DNA of 64,000 nt from Brachypterus glaber (Eukaryota > Arthropoda > Insecta > Coleoptera > Kateretidae): NCBI GenBank assembly GCA_958510825.1, contig OY294047.1, positions 36,863,747 through 36,927,746 on the forward strand. Direction: 5' to 3'. Under the pieces are notes generated by a model. That model was not told where the DNA came from. It searched no databases and saw only the letters and a program-made list of their open reading frames with translations. Positions 36,791 to 49,062 of this stretch are shown here, piece by piece. Every line of letters begins with the position of its first letter. Position 1 is the first letter of the stretch. The position numbers and the translations under genes are program-made.

Positions 36791-37030
36791 GTTTCGTACA
36801 AATATTTAATAAGTGAATCGTGAATATTTATGTTTTTTTTTTTATTTTGTGATGTTAAATTATAAAGTGGAACTCTTGAACATGTAAAGTCACTTTGTTT
36901 ATAAATTTTAAAGATATTTTTTTTATAAGTTGGAGTCTGCGCAAACATCATTACAGAGTGAGACGGTTTTGCATAGGCTGAAAATTATACTAGATCGAGC
37001 TGGCCAACTACCCAAAGGGAAAAGCCATAC

Positions 37031-37071
37031 TGGAATTGGATTGGATTGGATTGGATTGGATTGCATTGGAT
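37031..37071. repeat. (ATTGG)n pentanucleotide repeat
   Basis: About eight units of TTGGA/ATTGG with one substitution. Confidence 0.9.
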
Positions 37072-37821
37072 TTTTTACAGATGAACCGAAAGTATTTTTT
37101 TTTTTTGAGACAGGGATGTCTTTTGTTTTAGTTTGGTACTTGAGTATGAAATAAATATGGCAGTCTAACTTGTTTTTTATTATATCTGACCCATTATTTA
37201 AATTAGGAAAACTTTTGATAAAAACTTTTCCGGCACGATTGGATTTCTACATTTCAAACCAGCGCAGTTTGCGCGAAAAATGCAATTTCCTTCTCTATAA
37301 GACTTCATTTATTCCCGAAAACCAATTTATAGTATAATGATTAATATATTTTTTGCAGGCACTTCGCTCAAGATCCTTTAATAGTTGTCTATATTTTTTG
37401 CCCGGCTCTCGAACAAAAAAATACACAGACGCAGCAGCTAGGTTCTTGTGTAAAGGTTTTTCTCTACACACAAAGAAACTTTTAGATTATTCTATTGCAT
37501 TTTGTAAAATAAATTTACATTGGTTTACAAAGACCGATTCGTAAAATTTTCCATAGAAGTTATACAGGGTGTATTTGAAATACCGTGTGTGTAAGATAAT
37601 TACCATGAACCGATATGTAATTTTCTGTAAATATAAATCTATGTAGATTTTCATTATTGTAGCAATTTAGTTTAATTTTTAATTAATTTATAGAATTTTA
37701 CAAAAGTTTACCTTAGCTTTTACATTATTTTAAAATAAATTAAATTTATTTACGTACTAAACTATCTAAGGTATTTTTACATTATTTTACATTTATTTTT
37801 TACCGTGTACTAAATTCACTA

Positions 37822-38694
37822 CACCCTTTCAAGTTGTAAATAGAAAAGTAAATTGATATTCAGAATTTCAAGTTAAATTTCAGAAAGTATAAATTGTAAT
37901 TCAGATTTGCAAGTTATATTTCAGAAAGTGTAAATTATATTTCAGAAAGCGTAAGTTGAAATTCAGAAAGTGTAAATTATATTTCAGAAATTATAAATTT
38001 ATATTATTATAATAATAATTATTACAGAGTAAATTGTATTTCAGAAAGTGTAAATTGTATTTCAGAAAGTGTAAATTAAATTTCAGAAATATTTATCTAT
38101 CGAGAAACTTATAATTTATTTTTTATAATTTATACGTATGTAATATAATGAAGTGACCTAGCCATTTAGAAATTAATTTTGTTAAATGTTTAATTTTATG
38201 TAAAAAATACATTTTTTTTTAATTTTAATTTATTGCTGTTCAATATTTAATACCGAATATATGTATAATACATAACTGCTACTTTTTTTTTAATTTTCTT
38301 GAATAAAATAATACGTTCCGAAATAAAAATTATGTTTTCTGATTTACAAATTACCGTTTCCTAAAATTAATTTACACTCTGAAATTGAATTTACAGATCC
38401 AAATTTAAATAAAATAAGACATTCTGAAAATTAATTTCTACTTTCTAAAATATAATTTACACTTTCTGAATTTCAACTTACGCTTTCTGAAATATATATT
38501 ACAAATCTGAATTTCAATTTATACTTTCTGAAATATAACTTGCAAATCTGAATTACAATTTACAGTTTCTGAAATATAATTTAAAAATCTGAATTACAAT
38601 TTATACTTTCTGAAATTTATTTTAAAAATCTGAATAACAAATTACACTGTCTGAAATTAATATCACTCTTTCTGATTTACAACTTGAAAAGGTG
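37822..38694. mobile_element. TA-flanked foldback element with internally repeated arms
   Basis: Ends CACCCTTTCAAGTTGTAAAT and the complement of CAACTTGAAAAGGTG, flanked by TA. Each arm is an array of ~20-base units, TTTCAGAAAGTGTAAATTAT-like, running in opposite directions in the two arms around an AT-rich centre (about 38090-38330). 873 bases, non-coding. Confidence 0.88.
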
Positions 38695-39059
38695 TAGAAT
38701 CTATAGTTTGGATAATGAAAATTCTCTAGGACTATTTTTATGTCTACATTTTGTTATATTACATTTTAGCTCAAAACTCAGATAGACATTTAACTTCCTA
38801 ATTTACTGCACCAGATAATATTGTATTTTGTTGTCACGATCACAGTAAAAACATGTTCTCTTGGTCGTCATCATTAGCCGAATTTATATAAATTAATATT
38901 TACATAAAAAAATCTTGTAATACTGTTTTCAAAGTTTAATTTGATTTATATAGATTTTGTTGATATAATACTGTATTAAATTAAATTTTTAATTGTATGT
39001 TTAAATTAACTATATGATACTGTTATTATTTTTAGTAACAAAACTTAATAAATCTCATA

Positions 39060-39320
39060 TTTTTAAGTATGCAGTTCTCTGGGTGCATCCAGTTTCTGTG
39101 TAAAGGTTTTTTCTCTAGAATTTCTTATCGAATTTCCGGTCTTTTGCTTTTCGGATTTTTCCACCGTCTAGTTTTCTCCTGCCTGTCACTCTACCAGGCC
39201 GTCACCGCCTCATTCAACGTCCCTGCTGATCCCGGGGTGGTCATTTGTATGACAAACTCGAGAGGCTGCAATCGGCACAGAGGGCGATAATACACTATGC
39301 AGCTGCCAATTTCTTTGATT
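39060..39320. promoter_or_regulatory. GC-rich unique block, candidate regulatory element
   Basis: Highest-GC block of the right half (CCAGGCCGTCACCGCCTCA, GATCCCGGGGTGGTC). It opens with a motif, GTGTAAAGGTTTTTTCTCTA, also present at 37448-37466 with one T fewer. A 73-codon plus-strand frame covers it without recognisable domains. Confidence 0.33.
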
Positions 39321-40149
39321 TAAAAGTAAATTTTTGTTTAAATATTTAAATAAAAATTACATTTATTACATTTTTAGGAACAAATATTCTCATGCCAGGT
39401 GTTCCAGCCTCGGTTCCACCTAATAAGATAGATCAATCGGTTTAAATAATACAAGTTTACACGGTTTTTGATCCAAGCAGTTGAAAGCATATTTTTAGGT
39501 AACTTTTGGCGCTGATTGCGAATTAGCAGTCCGTTTTTTGCTATCAGGTCAGGTTTCTTAGATAAATGAATGAGCCATTTTTCGCAATTTTTAACCAAAA
39601 ATCATTACTTTATTTGGAAAAATAATAACTGATTACTTTAGATTTAGAACCTTAAAAATACGTCTCGAATACGATTGAAACATCAGCTTTTGTGAGTCTA
39701 CAACACTACCAATATGAGAAAACTGACCTGATGGCTAGAAACGAGCTACGGATTTGAATTTAGCGCGCAAAAATAGTTAAAAAACAATTTTGTCTTCTCG
39801 GGTCCAAAAACTTACCGAAATTTGTAAAACCAACAATGGATGTGGTATTTTTATTTTATTTTATATAAAATGATAGAGCTAGAATGGCTTCATTCTATGT
39901 TTGAAAAGTGTGTGTTAGGCATTTATTATAAACCTGTCGTAAGGTATGTATATTTGTAATGTATTTGTAATGTATATTTAGTACTATAGAAGGAGAATTA
40001 GGATATCAAAAAAGATGGACCTTGCTTAATAGAAGGTATCTCCTTCAGTGAAGGGCCTTCACCGTAATATTCGACCACCATTCATTAATTTTGTTAAATA
40101 ATCTTATTCATCAAAAATATATTCAAGATAGGAAATAATATTACAACAC

Positions 40150-40180
40150 GAATTTAAAATCTTAATAAGATTTTAAATTC
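40150..40180. repeat. perfect 31-base palindromic stretch
   Basis: GAATTTAAAATCTTA and TAAGATTTTAAATTC are exact inverted copies around a central A, 14 bases outside the element at 40195. Confidence 0.85.
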
Positions 40181-40194
40181 TTATTGCTGTGATA

Positions 40195-40924
40195 CAGGGC
40201 GTCCCAGAACTCGCGTCCATCCTTGAAGGTACAAATACTAAATCAAAAATATAAAAAAAGCCATATAAACGTAGACCCGCAAATCGGTCCTAATGGAGTT
40301 ATGGCCTATTAAAGAAGATACCAAAAATAGGGTTTTTATTTAATATCTCTGGAGCCCTTTGAGCTAGAAGAAAGAGATTTAGCATGTGGTTTAGTATTAT
40401 TAAAGTCAATTATTTTAAGTTATTTTAGTTTGTAAATTTTAAAGGAGGTGCGCCTAGGCGTGCGAAATGTCTGTGGCTTACCACATTTTTGCCCAATACT
40501 TTTTTCAGTGTAAATTTTTCGCATTCTTTTTTAAAATTATAGATTCTTTGAGTAAAAATACATGAAAAAGATTCTCTTAGTGTAATACTGTAAAAGCAAC
40601 TGTTTCCGAGAAAAATCAATTTAAATTTTTTTGCAGGAAATGCCCCTGAAAAGTGTTACTATTTAAAGAGTCCATAACTCAGTTAATATTTATTTTTGGG
40701 CCAGGATGTAAAAAACTTTTTTTTCTTAGTTTTTAATGTGGATTAGCCCTGCAGTGTTAATTTATTTTATTAGCGCTTTTTTTGGGCCCTATTTAGGAGA
40801 CCTAGCCTCAATAGATCGTCCAAAAAAAGTCCATTAGGACCGATTTCCGGCCCTATGTTTTTATGACTTTTTTTATATTTTTTTGATATATTATGCGTCC
40901 CTTCAAGGATGGGCGCGAGTTCTG
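40195..40924. mobile_element. TA-flanked foldback element, 730 bases
   Basis: Left end CAGGGCGTCCCAGAACTCGC. Right end CGCGAGTTCTG, lacking the outer ten bases. TA on both sides. Arms include AAATCGGTCCTAATGGA / TCCATTAGGACCGATTT and CATCCTTGAAGG / CCTTCAAGGATG. The centre (40540-40615) has the shared module GTGTAATACTGTAAAAGC / TTTCCGAGAAA. Confidence 0.83.
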
Positions 40925-41169
40925 TATTATCGTAAATTATATTTTAATGAATTGTTTCAATTTTAGACGAAATTAAAGCCCTCAACTGTAATACTTTAGA
41001 AGGATTTAAAGCTTGTTTTTTTTTTTAAGTTGGCGAATATCGAAGATTTTTTATGCACTTGGAAATTTATTGTGTTGATGAGGTCGAAATGACACTGTCA
41101 TAGCTTTCCCTCTAACACTGACCATGTGGTAATTGGAAGTTTTACTTTTGTTTTTCAACAATTGTGCAT

Positions 41170-42212
41170 TATGCACGGCTAGATTGGACTAACTTTTAAT
41201 CAGGAATTGAATAACTCTTAGTTTTATTTTAAGAAATTGACATTTCCTGATTATTTTAGGAGCAAAACGAAAAAAACAATCCTCGGGGCGCTTTTTAAGA
41301 AAATTTGATTTTTATTTTTTAAATATTTTTTTTAGTGTATGTTTAATTTTTATTGCGGATATCGAAAGAGTTTATTTTTTTAAGCATTTTTTTGAAATAT
41401 CATTCATTTTATTTTAATTTGTTTTTAAGATATTTAAAATATTTCAATTCATTTTAACATGATAAGATATTTAAAAAAATTAAAAAATTCTTAATGCCAT
41501 CTACAATTTTTAAAATTAAGTTTGCGTTTGTATTAAGTTAGAGCCATTTTGTGGTAATTTTTAACATAAAATTTGTAGATGACATGAAGCTAATTTTAAA
41601 TACTTTTAAAAATTTTAAATATCTCAAAAGGTTACAATGGCAGACTTGATTAAAAAATGAGCTTTCTCAATTTTGATTTTAATTATCTTAGAAATAAATA
41701 AAAATATAAACAAAGATATTCTACAAAATTGGTTAAAAAATAAACTCTTTCGATATCCGTATACGCGTAATAAAAATTAAATATGCACTGAAAATATATA
41801 AAAACAAATGAAAATCGAATTTTCTTAAAAAGCGACCCGATGATTTTTTCCCTAAAATAATCAGATGCCCCAAATCAATTTCTAAAAAAAAACTAAAAGT
41901 GATTATGTTTGTTTTATGTTTGTTTTTTAACCTTGTACTATTCTACTTAATTAAGCATCCCCTAAGTCCAGGACTTGTGTGGGCTAGTAGTAGAGGGAAC
42001 CACCGGCTTTAATTGGCTTTCGAACCAACATATCTAGGGAGTACGCCTTCGCCAAATTTCAATTATTAATTAACTGAAAAAGGCAATCGGCGCCAGTGAG
42101 CTTTGAACTCACGATCATTAGCTCAGTGTCAATGCTATATCGATGCCTTAGACCGCTGAGATAATTCTCCCATTACATTAATGATTAAAAGTTAGTCCAA
42201 GCTGGCTGTATA
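41170..42212. mobile_element. long inverted repeat interrupted by SINE copy 1
   Basis: Left block GATTGGACTAACTTTTAATC is inverted at 42182-42203 and inner arms (TTTTTAAGAAAATTTGATTT, GCGGATATCGAAAGAGTTTA) at 41735-41830. Both right-hand blocks are separated by the SINE at 41917-42172. This shows the SINE arrived after the palindrome formed. Confidence 0.78.
41917..42172 (-). mobile_element. tRNA-derived SINE, copy 1
   Basis: Read on the minus strand, it starts with a tRNA-like head. The A-box region contains CAGCGGTCTAAGGC, like the D arm of Leu/Ser tRNAs, and the B box is GTTCAAAGC within a GTGAG...CTCAC stem. The head joins a body shared with three other copies (42699, 46421, 54315), with landmarks GGCGCCGATTTGCC, TTTGGCGAAGGCG, GGTGGTTCCCTCTACTACTA and GTCCTGGACTTAG. 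The end is TTAAACAAACAT-like. This copy is inserted in the right arm of the inverted repeat 41170-42212. Confidence 0.85.
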
Positions 42213-42698
42213 AGTTTTAAAAAATTATGAAAAGACAGTCCTGTTATTGGATTTAGAAAAGTGAATTCAAAAAATAAAATATCTCAGTAGCAGAAAAAAG
42301 TTGAAAAAAAAGGAGTTTGATTCTGAATGCCGGGGGATGATAAATTGTTACTTGAGAAGTTTGATGGAAAATGATAAATATGATGTATTTGCCGTAAACA
42401 GGATTGTCAAGGATTTGAATAGGTGTGTGAGTAGGTGGCTTTTAATATTGTATTGTAGCTAAGGATACGAAAACTCGACGCTATCTTACGTTGTATTCAC
42501 AAAAAAGAATATTTTTTACGTTTATATTTTAAAAAGATATCACAATGATTTGTATTTATTTTTGCTTTAGAGGAGCTTCTACTCACGGAGAAAAAAAATT
42601 AATTTTAAGTTTTTGTGTACTTGTGTTAGATTTCAAGTATAAGGATACTTGATATAAACATATTTTGTTAAATTTTTTCCAAGCTTAAATTACATTAC

Positions 42699-42954
42699 AT
42701 GTTTGTTTAACCTCGTACTATTCTACTTAATTAAGCATTCTCTAAGTCCAGGACTTCTGTGGGCTAGTAGTAGAGGGAACCACCGGCTTATACTGACTTT
42801 CGAACCAGTTTCTAGGGAGTGTTCGTTTCACTTATCGTCTTCGCCAAATTTCAATTATTAATTAATTGAAAAAGGCAAATCGGCGCCAGTGAGAATCGAA
42901 CTCACGCTAGTAGACTTGTTATGCATACTCGCTAGCCACTACGCTATGCCTCCC
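42699..42954 (-). mobile_element. tRNA-derived SINE, copy 2
   Basis: The best-preserved copy. The head on the minus strand has an A box TAGCGTAGTGG and a B box GAGTTCGATTCTC inside a perfect five-pair T stem (GTGAG/CTCAC). The acceptor ends do not pair, so this is a SINE head and not a tRNA gene. The body is near-identical to copies 1, 3 and 4 and ends with TTAAACAAACAT. It lies about 530 bases from copy 1 in the same orientation. Confidence 0.9.
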
Positions 42955-43169
42955 ATATAATGAAAAAAACTTAAACTAAATCCTAAAAGCTAAAACAACC
43001 GTACCCATTTTTTTTTTAATTTCAGGTTTGTCAAATACATATTATTAATAATGCCAATATATTGGCATATATACGAGATATTTATTCTCCTTTAGTCAAT
43101 GAAGTGACATAAATTTTAGAGATATAAACTTTAAACTAAAAACAATATCCTCCATAATTTTATCCGTAT

Positions 43170-43460
43170 ATTGCCGAGATATCAGTGAATTAGGGTCTAC
43201 CGAGCTGGAACTCCATAGAGGTCACAAAACATTAGCAACTCTCGATATCGGCAAAAGTAATCTTGAAAATTTCCGAAAACCGCTATTGATTAACGTCGTT
43301 TTTAGTTTTATCTGCTCTCCTACGAAGTGTAAATTAGCCTTTATCAAGTTACCCGTTTTGGAAATTCAATTGAGCCGTGGCGAGTCTCAATTAGTTGACT
43401 TATCTCGTCCACCTATCTTACCGAAATATATGTGAGTTAGACTTCCGGTCTTTGTATAAT
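43170..43460. promoter_or_regulatory. non-repetitive block with homeobox-type cores, candidate enhancer
   Basis: Unique mid-GC sequence with CTATTGATTAACGTCG (a TGATTAA Hox/Exd-like core), TCAATTAGTTGAC and GATATCGGC. No open frame of note. Confidence 0.3.
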
Positions 43461-43837
43461 CCCAGTAACATAATTTAGTTTAAAATTTTTAAAATAAAAT
43501 ATCGTGGACTACAGTACTGCCGCTTTTAGCAAAAACAGCTTATGATGTTTTTATCAAGTAGGCTGTGAAATCGTCCATTTGTCAATAATGTAAAAAATTA
43601 AAATTAAGAATTGACTATAAAGTGTCATTTGGTTTATAAAAACCAGCTGATTTCTTTATTAACTGTGAAGTATTTTTTAAAAATTACATTTAATTATTTT
43701 CTTAACGTTAAATTATAGAAACAAATTATAATAAAAAATAATAGGAAAAAGAAACTTAAAAGCCACAAAAGAAGAAAAGGATGAAATACAAGCAAAGACA
43801 GCAAGAAAAGCAGAAGAAAAGAGAAAGGCTAAATGCC

Positions 43838-44037
43838 ATGCCAAGCAAGATAGTAAATTAAAAATCGCACAGTGAATATTTTCAAAACAGTTTCGAATAT
43901 TGGATGTGCGAATATACTGCGTAGTTTATTTTATACTCTAACTATATTCTATACATCAACATATACTATTTAAACCTGTTGTAAAAATATTTACAGTGCG
44001 ATTTTTAATTTACTACCGTGCTTGGAAAAACAGACTA
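43838..44037. mobile_element. hairpin MITE, sibling of 58396-58606
   Basis: AGTAAATTAAAAATCGCACA on the left is inverted as TGTAAA...GTGCGATTTTTAATTTACT on the right, and CCAAGCA pairs with TGCTTGG. The middle TATTGGATGTGCGAATATAC recurs in reverse in the 58 kb copy. Confidence 0.82.
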
Positions 44038-45940
44038 TAGTGCACAACAATGTTTAAATAAAATTAATAAAACTAGAAGAATAAACAAATAAGCAATAGA
44101 AAAATACATATTTTACGTACCTACAACCTTACATTTAGACTGCAATATACCGAGCAAAAATAATAAAAACTTATTTTTTTGAAATGCGAGAAGAGAAAAT
44201 CTCATTTGGTTCGTAGAACATTTTATTTAATTACTTTCAGTTGCAATAAAAACAGTAACTTTTCGATAAATATAAGTCTAACTCATAGTAAATCAACGTG
44301 TCATTTTCGACACATTTAAAACCATACTTTTTTTTTCACATTTAAATTATACACAGCGTTGCCTAATTTCTGTTTTTCACGGCCTACCAGATAAATACGG
44401 ACAAGCGGTTTATGGTTAAAACCATAGAGAAGGAAAGAGAACCATTAGTCCAGCCTGCGCAAGATTATTTTGTGACAGAACGGGGCAGCGAATAACGTAA
44501 CGCAATATATCTGACCTTGCGCAGTACGCATCTCTATCAGCTGTGAAATGCTGTCGGTCGTAAAACAATTCATCACCCCAGTATTCATTTGTCTCATCTC
44601 CAAAAATCCCCCAGTAAAAATTTTAAAATGTCCAAAAATAGAGATATGGCAAACCAATACTGGGGTGACAAATTATTAGTAGTTTGTTTATACTGTCAGT
44701 ACTCTCAGATCGTCGTTTGTTTCTGTTCATTTTCCTACTTCTACTGTGTTTCAATTATTTTTTTGCTGCATTTGTTTATAACTTAAACCTAACCTGTATT
44801 GTTGCTTTATGAAGAGCAAAGGGTCAATCCCTGGTGTACTCAAAGTAGGTGTACAAAATCCCGAAACTCAAACAAAAAGTCCAAACGAAAAATTCTTATA
44901 AAATAATTTTAAAAAACTATTTCGACGTTTCTTCGTAGATAATTATTGTTTTTTGTTGAATTTTTTACAATTTTTATTTGACACACATAACTAAGGTTAA
45001 AAAATACTCGTCAAAAACAACAATAGTAGTGCGCATGTGCAAGTTTATCTCAGATGCGCTAGGCACATTTATCACAGTATTCCGCAACGGCTTTTGAGGT
45101 CTTTCCTTGTCTATGGTTAAAACGCCAGAGTAAGAATAGGCTTCCATGCTTACACATAAGGGCCATTCCAGCGTTTCGGGTGTTTTACTATTACACATTA
45201 AAACGGATTTTATTAATACTTATTACTATTAATACTAATAGATTGGTACATGTGTGCTACAATTAGGCTAATATATATCAGTTAAACAATCTCTTAAAAC
45301 CTGAAATAAAATTTAAAAGAAATTAAGGAAGATGTTGGCACAAGTTTCCGTTTCGGCTGTTTCATTTTTATGTCCATTTACGATTAACATGTAGTATAGA
45401 TAAACTTATTTCATAGTTGTTTCATGTGGTACTTTATTTTATTTTATTTATTTATACTCATTTTTGGGACCTTTGAAAAAGGTAGTTTATACCACCGAGT
45501 GTCTTACAATACTATATTTATTTGGTTTATGTTTTTTCTTGTCATTTCTTCTATGAAAATTATTTCCAATTTTTCAATTATGCTTTCTGTTTCATATACT
45601 TGGTTTATGCTAAGATAGCAACATACAAGTTGGGTCCAACGACAAAAAGGAAACATATCCATTTTCTTGTTTTTGTTTCCGGTAGCGGTCAGTCCCGGAG
45701 TAATCCGGTCAATGATATTAAAATCTAGATGACCGTTCTTGCAGCAACCCTTCTTCGCATTTTACACTTTATTATGTGGCCGTTATCTGAACACGTACGA
45801 CAGCTCAAAATGCGTAAAGGCAAAAGAAAATATCAGCGTTATTAGCAGGGCCCGGGAGTAGTGGCACCCAGGCCAGTACTGGCGTCATGTTAGGTGTCAA
45901 CAGTTCTTTATGTAAGTACTGACTGTAATAGCTTTAGCTA

Positions 45941-46035
45941 AAGGCACATCCAGATAAATGGGGACACATCAAGCCAATCACGGCATCGCATTCTTATGTA
46001 TTATGCTTGTTATGAGAGACTTTGGATGTGCCCTT
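45941..46035. mobile_element. small MITE, copy 2 (sibling of 36086)
   Basis: Ends AAGGCACATCC and the complement GGATGTGCCCTT. The interior GGCATCGCATTCTTATGTA is the reverse complement of the 36 kb copy. Confidence 0.8.
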
Positions 46036-46420
46036 AATAAACGTATTATATATTTATGTATGAAAATAATCCTCCCAAAAACAAAAAAGTTAAACTTCTA
46101 AAAAAATCAAAAAAAGCTGAAGGAAAGGTCGGATTGACTTAATTTTTTCAGGAAAAATTACTGTTTGTAGGTACTACTATTAATATTAATATGGATCAGT
46201 TCAACCAATTTTGAAAAAAAAAAATTAAAATAAAAACAAGTTATAAGGGCGCAACTTGAAGAGAAAATAATGTTGACTACAAACAACCAGAAATTAAAGA
46301 GAACGGTAACTCAGTTGGTAAAGTTACGATTCTATGTTTTCTGCCTCCTTGTTTTAATTATAGTTTAGTATAATACATAAAGTAAGCAGACTCAAAAACT
46401 GTCGTCCTTTTTTACATGCC

Positions 46421-46684
46421 ATGTTTGTTTAACCTCGTACTATTCTACTTAATTAAGCATCCGCTAAATCCAGGGCTTGTGTGGGCTAGTAGTAGAGGGA
46501 ACCACCGGCTTTAACTGACTTTCGAACCAGTTTATAGAGAGTGTCTGTGTCACCTGTCGCCTTCCCCAAATTTCAATTCTTAGTTAACTGAACAACGCAA
46601 AACGGCGCGAGTGAAAATCGAACTCACGCTAGCGTGTCAGGTATTTCAAGTTGACGCGCTAACCCGTTCGGATAAATCTCCTAT
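46421..46684 (-). mobile_element. tRNA-derived SINE, copy 3
   Basis: Same body and T arm (GAGTTCGATTTTC) as the other copies. The 5' head differs: TATCCGAACGGGTTAGCGCG takes the place of the A-box segment. The short open frame across it on the plus strand is meaningless. Confidence 0.85.
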
Positions 46685-47095
46685 TATAACGTCACCTCTC
46701 CTCACTCATTCTAGAGTTGGAAAAATCTACTCACCAGTTGGGAAAATTATGGGGTTGATGACCTTTTGGTCATTATATTTTTGCCGTCCTCATTAAAATT
46801 CTAGCGGTATTACTGAACATTTATTTTATCTTTCGATCACTGTCCTCTTCTTATTTGACGTAAGATACTATATTTTCACTTAAAGATCTTTGAAAGACAA
46901 AACAGTTATTTAGTCCAAGACCAAGATGTGAAAACTCAGCTTACTTAAGACAAAAAAAAAAACGAAATAAGGGGTAATATCTTCCCTTGTATCTTCTGAA
47001 AACATAAGTAATGTCTACACTGACTGCGGTCGCCTGCTCTTGTGTCTCTACGTGTAAAACACTTCACCTTGGCGGTCGCAGAGATTTATAGTCCT

Positions 47096-47888
47096 GTTGG
47101 AGAGAGTTTTCATCGTTCCCACTATGTAATCTCTCTGCTTGACACCCCTTTCGTTTAAGTTTCTCATGCGAGGCACTTTCTGAAAACTTAAATATTTGAA
47201 TAGGATAGGTGCGTTTTACTGGTTTATTACGCGTTGAAAAAATTTGAACAGAGTGACAACGTAGTTTTAGTTTCTCATAATTTCTTCTGGCAATAATATT
47301 GTTTTGGTACAATTAATGTTGGAGAGAGTTTTCATAGTTCCCACTATGTAATCTCACTGCCTGGTTTAGGTTTCTCATGCGAGGCACTTTCTGGAAACTT
47401 CCATATTTGAATAGGATATTGTACCTAATAGGTGCGTTTTACTAATTTATTACGTGTTGAAAAAAACAGAGTGACAACTTAATTTTAGTTTCTCCAAATT
47501 TCTTCTGGCAATAATAGTTTTTTGGTACAATTACTGTTGGAGATAGTTTTTATAGTTTCCACTATGTAATCTCTCTGCCTGACACCCCGTTCGTTTAAGT
47601 TTCTCATGCGAGGCACTTTCTCAAAACTTAAATATTTTAATAGGATATTGTACTACCTAATAGGTGCGTTTTACTGGTTTATTCCGCGTTGAACAAAATT
47701 GAACAGAGTGAACACGTAGTTTTACTTTCTCATAATTTCTTCTGGCAATAATAGTTTTCTGGTACAATTATCGTTGGAGAGAGTTTGACACCCCTTTCGT
47801 TTAAGTTTCTCATGCGAGGCACTTTCTCGAAACTTCAATATTTGAATAGGATATTGTACCTAATAGGTCCGTTTTACTGATTTGTAAC
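47096..47888. repeat. ~220-base tandem satellite, 3.5 units
   Basis: Units begin GTTGGAGA at 47096, 47318, 47536 and 47773 (periods 222, 218, 237). Each repeats CACTATGTAATCTC, GTTTCTCATGCGAGGCACTT, GGTGCGTTTTACT and AATTTCTTCTGGCAATAATA. The last unit lacks the segment after its GAGAG. The 82-codon minus-strand frame inside is a by-product. Confidence 0.93.
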
Positions 47889-49062
47889 TACTAGAGTATA
47901 CTCAACCTCTTATTAACCTTACAGAACAAGACCCATTTAATTTAAAATTTACAGTGACCCATCTTTTCATCATTCCCTTCTATATTTGACTAAATTAGAC
48001 AAAGTCCAAGGAAAAATATATATGCACTCTTTGGGACCTAAACATAAAAGATGTAGTAAACTTTACTAAGTCTAGGATATTTTGAAAGGAAGAACAGTAA
48101 CGGATTGGTTAAAAAATAGGTTGGAAGGTATCAGAAGATAAAAAGAAAACGGAAAGATCAGGGAAGAAGTGGATATGAAGGAAAAAAAGAATAACCAACT
48201 GGGGAAATATAGTAAAAGATATAATATAATACTTGTTTATTTAATAATTATGTTTAATAGAAGTTATTCGTATGTATTATTTTTTACCGGATTCGTGTTC
48301 GCCGAACAATACTAGAATCGTGTGTGGTATTTTTTTTTTGAATACTTAGAATATTTCATTGACGAAACAAATCCGAAAAAGGAAACATCCATATTAATAA
48401 TGATTCATATTTTTTGCCAGTCATCTAGTAGCATATCATATCACACAATATTAGTCTAAGAAAAAATGTTTGAAGAAAAACGAATCAGAAAAACTTTTTG
48501 TCTAGGACGATTTTTGAAAATTTGAAACTACCGTATAATACTATTCTAGCGCAGGCGCTGTGAATAATATAATAAAAACAATGATAAAAAGGTTTGTAAA
48601 TTAAAAGGAGGGTATTGCATTTTGTGCTAAATGGCCTGCAATGATAAGACTTTACATGCTTATAGATACATAAAAAATAAATACCAAATACCAAAATTTC
48701 AGCCCTTTTTACATATCGGAACATAATTTAATTAATTATTTTAATTAAGAATTTTGACATATGTCAATGTACGATTTGGCAACATTGCACGAAACTTCAA
48801 GTGTCAAAATAAAAATAACTTTGCACATTAACTACTACAGTGGGGCCAAAGTGGGTCTGTGTTATTTTTGAGGTATTTATACTATAATAACATTGTAAGC
48901 AAACCGTTAGCTTCAACGATAACCCAAAGCATCTAGTTCCATGGGACAGTGTTACCAAAGACAAGTAATTTAATCTGGCTTTCAACATGTTAAATTAGTT
49001 TATTTCCATGATATGATTTAAAACTAGATTATGAAAAAGTAACACATAAACTTTTAACTTAT

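Noticed and set aside
47064..47312. 82-codon minus-strand frame
   Set aside because: Lies in the first unit of the ~220-base tandem array; not preserved in the other units.
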